A stretch of DNA of 64,000 bases from assembly GCF_003254625.1 (NCBI RefSeq), contig NZ_QJRJ01000065.1:24805-88804 (forward strand), read 5' to 3'. The stretch is from Flavobacterium ginsenosidimutans. Its GTDB lineage: Bacteria > Bacteroidota > Bacteroidia > Flavobacteriales > Flavobacteriaceae. Below, piece after piece: positions 63,201 to 64,000 of this stretch (position 1 is its first letter; every line of letters starts with the position of its first letter). Made by a program: the position numbers and the translations under genes. The notes under the pieces were generated by a model. It had not been told where the DNA came from, searched no databases, and saw only the letters and a program-made list of their open reading frames with translations.

Positions 63201-64000
63201 ACACCGACAACGACAGATAATACTCAAGATTTTTGTTTATCTACTGCTTCTACTGTTGCTAATATTCAAGTGAATGAAAGCAATGTTATTTGGTATGATG
63301 CGCCAACAGGAGGAAATGTAATCGCCTCAACAACGGCTTTAGTAAGCAGAATCTATTATGGAGCTGCAACAGATGCAGTTACAGGCTGTGAAAGTTCAGT
63401 GAGACTGGCAGTTACTGTGACAGTTACAGATCCTGCAACACCAACTACTACAGACACAACACAGGATTTCTGTCTGGTAAATGCACCGACATTTGCAAGC
63501 ATTCAGACAAATGAAACAAATGTTGTATGGTATAACGCTTCAACAGGCGGAATAGCAATTCCAGCAGCGACGGCTTTAACGAGTGGCACTTATTATGCAG
63601 CATTAGCTGATGCGGCTACAGGCTGTGAAAGTTCAGTGAGACTTGCAGTTACCGTTACCGTTACAGATCCTGCTACACCGACTACTACAGACACGACACA
63701 GGATTTCTGTCTGGTAAATGCACCAACTTTTGCGAGCATTCAGACAAACGAAACTAATGTTGTATGGTACAGCGCTTCAACAGGCGGAACAGCGATTCCA
63801 GCAGCAACGGCCTTAACAAGCGGCACCTATTATGCAGCATTAGCTGATGCGACTACAGGCTGTGAAAGTTCAGTTAGATTGGCTGTAACGATCAGCGTAA
63901 CTGACCCAGGAACGCCTACGACTACAGATGCTACACAGGATTTCTGTCTGGTAAATGCACCGACATTTGCAAGCATTCAGACAAACGAAACCAATGTGGT
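57276..64000 (+). CDS. Giant secreted Ig-like repeat protein (CHU_C-associated), 3' end outside window
   Basis: At least 2241 residues, open to the window edge; the frame was checked at several points. A signal peptide (LLGLLTLFFICTNALSQ) is followed by an N-terminal beta-rich domain (about 34-190). Then come many Ig-like units of the Ig_7 type, each with a CxGQ-type start, WYDAxTGG and a YYxxxTxxGC end. Between them related non-Ig domains recur, starting at C449, C857 and C1355, with the mark DRVEIRLGG and relatives. From residue 1971 four 79-residue repeats stand in tandem. Such proteins usually end in a gliding-type C-terminal domain secreted by the type IX system; that end is not visible. 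Likely a surface adhesin. Confidence 0.85.
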   Translation, partial: MKKNFTFCNLKLQKRLLGLLTLFFICTNALSQTICRPVSQTNSQGGLLCVGLNVDSPANAYDSAGLTTYATLTNAVGVGCFVEETLTLNQTARAGDQIAIYFGTGNGLLDLSLLSNASLQAKNSGANVGSSVSLNSPLLNLNLLNGNTVAVAKFNVTGDTNQIQIQVGGLVSLLVSLRIYDVRLEFAQPTVAGGLTQTVCAGSLTTLTATPAAGTSLAWYSSASSTTALAVGNTYTTPALTANTTYYIGITRVAGCEGNVRVPVVLNVSNPVAPAISNVGTTVCSTGATQQTTLSVVNAVPGTTYTWYSAGGTVLSTGTSYSPTVPLGSTQFSVEASIGSCISPTRTPVTVVSTAVPATPTVLTQSVTIQSGQNATLTATTSEPGVQLNWYETATGGTAVATNTSSFTTPILTATKTYYVEAQSPNGNCVSAARVPVLVTVQPASLVGCLEAGSQQIVQNGLCLLCSSTNPNNSVDGNTATATRLTVPVGLINGYIQQTLQFSNPGKAGDIVDVEMELPGGLADVQLLSAVSLATYNGATYNNDRIAINNPLITLQLLSGNRFRASVTAGANFDRVEIRLGGLATVLTSVDIYQATYRYKVPAISGNTTICSGQTTTLTAALAVGETVNWYDAVTGGTLLSSTAAFTTPTLTAPATYYIEVTRNGCVNSERTPVQVLITNPVLPTINSLPTTICSGQTATLTVQAPVAGTTYNWYDAATGGNLVFTGTSFITPALTVNTDYFVEAAIGDCTTPTRTPVNLIVSPIPATPTFVSSNVIIQSGQSATLAVANPVAGVRYNWYNAASGGTLLATNVSSYTTPALSANQTYYVEATNIATDCANSARGAVTVTVIAAASTCLQASSQITSTDGVLCALCTVTNPNDSVDGDITTYGQLTVPIGVGGYIQQQLIFANPGQIGDVIDVDLEVPGGLLDISLLSNITLATYNGATYNNDRTAINNNLLTIQLLSGNKFKASITATAPFDRVEVRLGGTATLLSNVYIYQAAYRFPNATITGAATPICAGQTASLTASSTGSETFTWYDSPTGGNIVTVNPTASLTASTTYYLQGTRVGCENSLRQAVTVTVLPIPTAADIVITTPVEATCAGEAVLTPSSPIAGVQFKYYTDQAKTTEIVDGSVIGGVTFAKDAGTGALSLTGLSTAGTPYNYYISAVNGGTCENVNGTLKQVTVNFPSTTVLTVNSTLIGCGSANLRNAITNFDSSGSTTYTFYDPLNNVITADAAANITTGGVYSIEAQSNTATCPSVRQSVTVTINALPSLVVTNPQESVNIGSNVTLSAVSTGTITWFGPQGNPIAGPPFTTGVLNTPGVYTYTAVASDGTCTTTATKVINVIDLSNCQSLAERVYATAQTSGSIITGTVSDGANAVDGNPQTYSTITTGLGLLGVGTTWQDLTWPAPIAKGTPVTVKLGSEYSLLAVGQNLSVIGTIGGVDIGSMQSVSGSLLNLISGDNTYEFTFVPSDASGPQDYDGIRIQSASVLSLAQNTKVFDAHYNRQVSAVTCTPGDIQDIFYGATDLGLPIGAVTAAVGVSDAWNIADNDITTFATMYSGVGALAAADLTVQFKTPSVLSDTLRIVVSKPGTLLNVNLLTGFTIQRYLGNVAVGAPIQNTSTLLSIKLLPGNSLAMVLVSSPTEIYDRVRIRLGGVVGVLDFLRVHTVERTANTTIIGADPQNKITVCPGSDIALQIPEEACSTYIWYDAETGGNVVGNGPTFTVPATLAAGIYKYYVQPVRYGCETFARGEVTVEVKASAPVNALTDITLNGGTATSVCSVSGTVTLQTSLSGTPVLTNPVYSWYSFNGTTSQIIPGETTAQLVVNNLTPGTYTYYVGVTSDEFCETAAADRKQITFTILPPSTVNDILIDDITVCHSLPASLTPTAPTLTSPVFTWYLDTAKTQPITNGATISGITYSIDAAGVLTAVGLTKAVSPITYYVAVSSTNTCENLAGTLQDAVIMISDPNTPTTTDNTQDFCLSTASTVANIQVNESNVIWYDAPTGGNVIASTTALVSRIYYGAATDAVTGCESSVRLAVTVTVTDPATPTTTDTTQDFCLVNAPTFASIQTNETNVVWYNASTGGIAIPAATALTSGTYYAALADAATGCESSVRLAVTVTVTDPATPTTTDTTQDFCLVNAPTFASIQTNETNVVWYSASTGGTAIPAATALTSGTYYAALADATTGCESSVRLAVTISVTDPGTPTTTDATQDFCLVNAPTFASIQTNETNV
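63186..64000 (+). repeat. Tandem 237-bp (79-residue) repeats in the giant gene
   Basis: Units begin at 63186, 63423, 63660 and 63897, each exactly 237 bases apart. The second and third are roughly 90% identical in DNA by eye; the first is more diverged; the fourth runs off the edge. Each encodes one Ig-like domain (TQDFCLVNAPTFASIQTNET ... GCESSVRLAVT). Confidence 0.92.

Overview
The window looks like chromosomal DNA of a Flavobacterium close to F. johnsoniae (Bacteroidota). The DNA is AT-rich. Most genes lack Shine-Dalgarno sequences, and several carry the flavobacterial -7 promoter box TAnnTTTG. There is a SusC/SusD pair, a CHU_C-associated Ig-like giant surface protein, a KdsA, and a subclass B1 beta-lactamase resembling the JOHN type. 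I saw no rRNA, tRNA, CRISPR array, transposase or phage gene.

Layout. 1-2.2 kb: an antiporter (cut by the window start) behind a TlpA-type thioredoxin. 2.5-9.2 kb: dnaK with a sigma-54-like promoter, corA, then pta-ackA for acetate fermentation. 9.3-24.1 kb: a polysaccharide-utilisation locus, made of a membrane-spanning propeller/HTH regulator, an operator-rich gap, SusC, SusD, a GH144-type beta-1,2-glucanase, an esterase, a GH3 glucosidase, a glycerophosphodiesterase and a GH43 enzyme. 24.3-27.3 kb: an M28 peptidase, a Coq4-like protein with a small membrane partner, and a YiiX-type cysteine hydrolase. 27.4-31.9 kb: an outer-membrane protein, kdsA, a small lipoprotein, and a fused fatty-acid-hydroxylase/lysoplasmalogenase. 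32.1-39.3 kb (minus strand): clpS, prmA, tpiA, a thioredoxin, DoxX and DUF1599 genes. This run is interrupted by three unfamiliar genes and a broken extra copy of the DoxX gene's 3' end. 39.5-47.7 kb: folP, lipoproteins, rlmH, an exported adenosine deaminase, a pirin/OsmC/GNAT operon and a HEAT-repeat DNA alkylation repair protein, with many dispersed palindromic repeats between genes. 47.9-56.1 kb: nadC, a BrkB-DUF2147-beta-lactamase-priA cluster, a LytTR regulator, and rpsF-rpsR-rplI. 56.1-64 kb: a 1.2-kb gene-poor leader full of hairpins, then a giant secreted repeat protein (more than 2,240 residues) running off the window.

How it fits together. The sugar locus suggests outer-membrane capture of a beta-glucan, periplasmic cleavage, and glycolysis (tpiA) ending in acetate (pta-ackA). 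GH144 + GH3 + glycerophosphodiesterase + esterase fits a substituted beta-1,2-glucan, such as the phosphoglycerol- and succinyl-decorated osmoregulated periplasmic glucans of Proteobacteria. This is inference. The other items most worth following up are the ether-lipid fusion enzyme, the duplicated DoxX tail, the sigma-54-like dnaK promoter and the giant adhesin.
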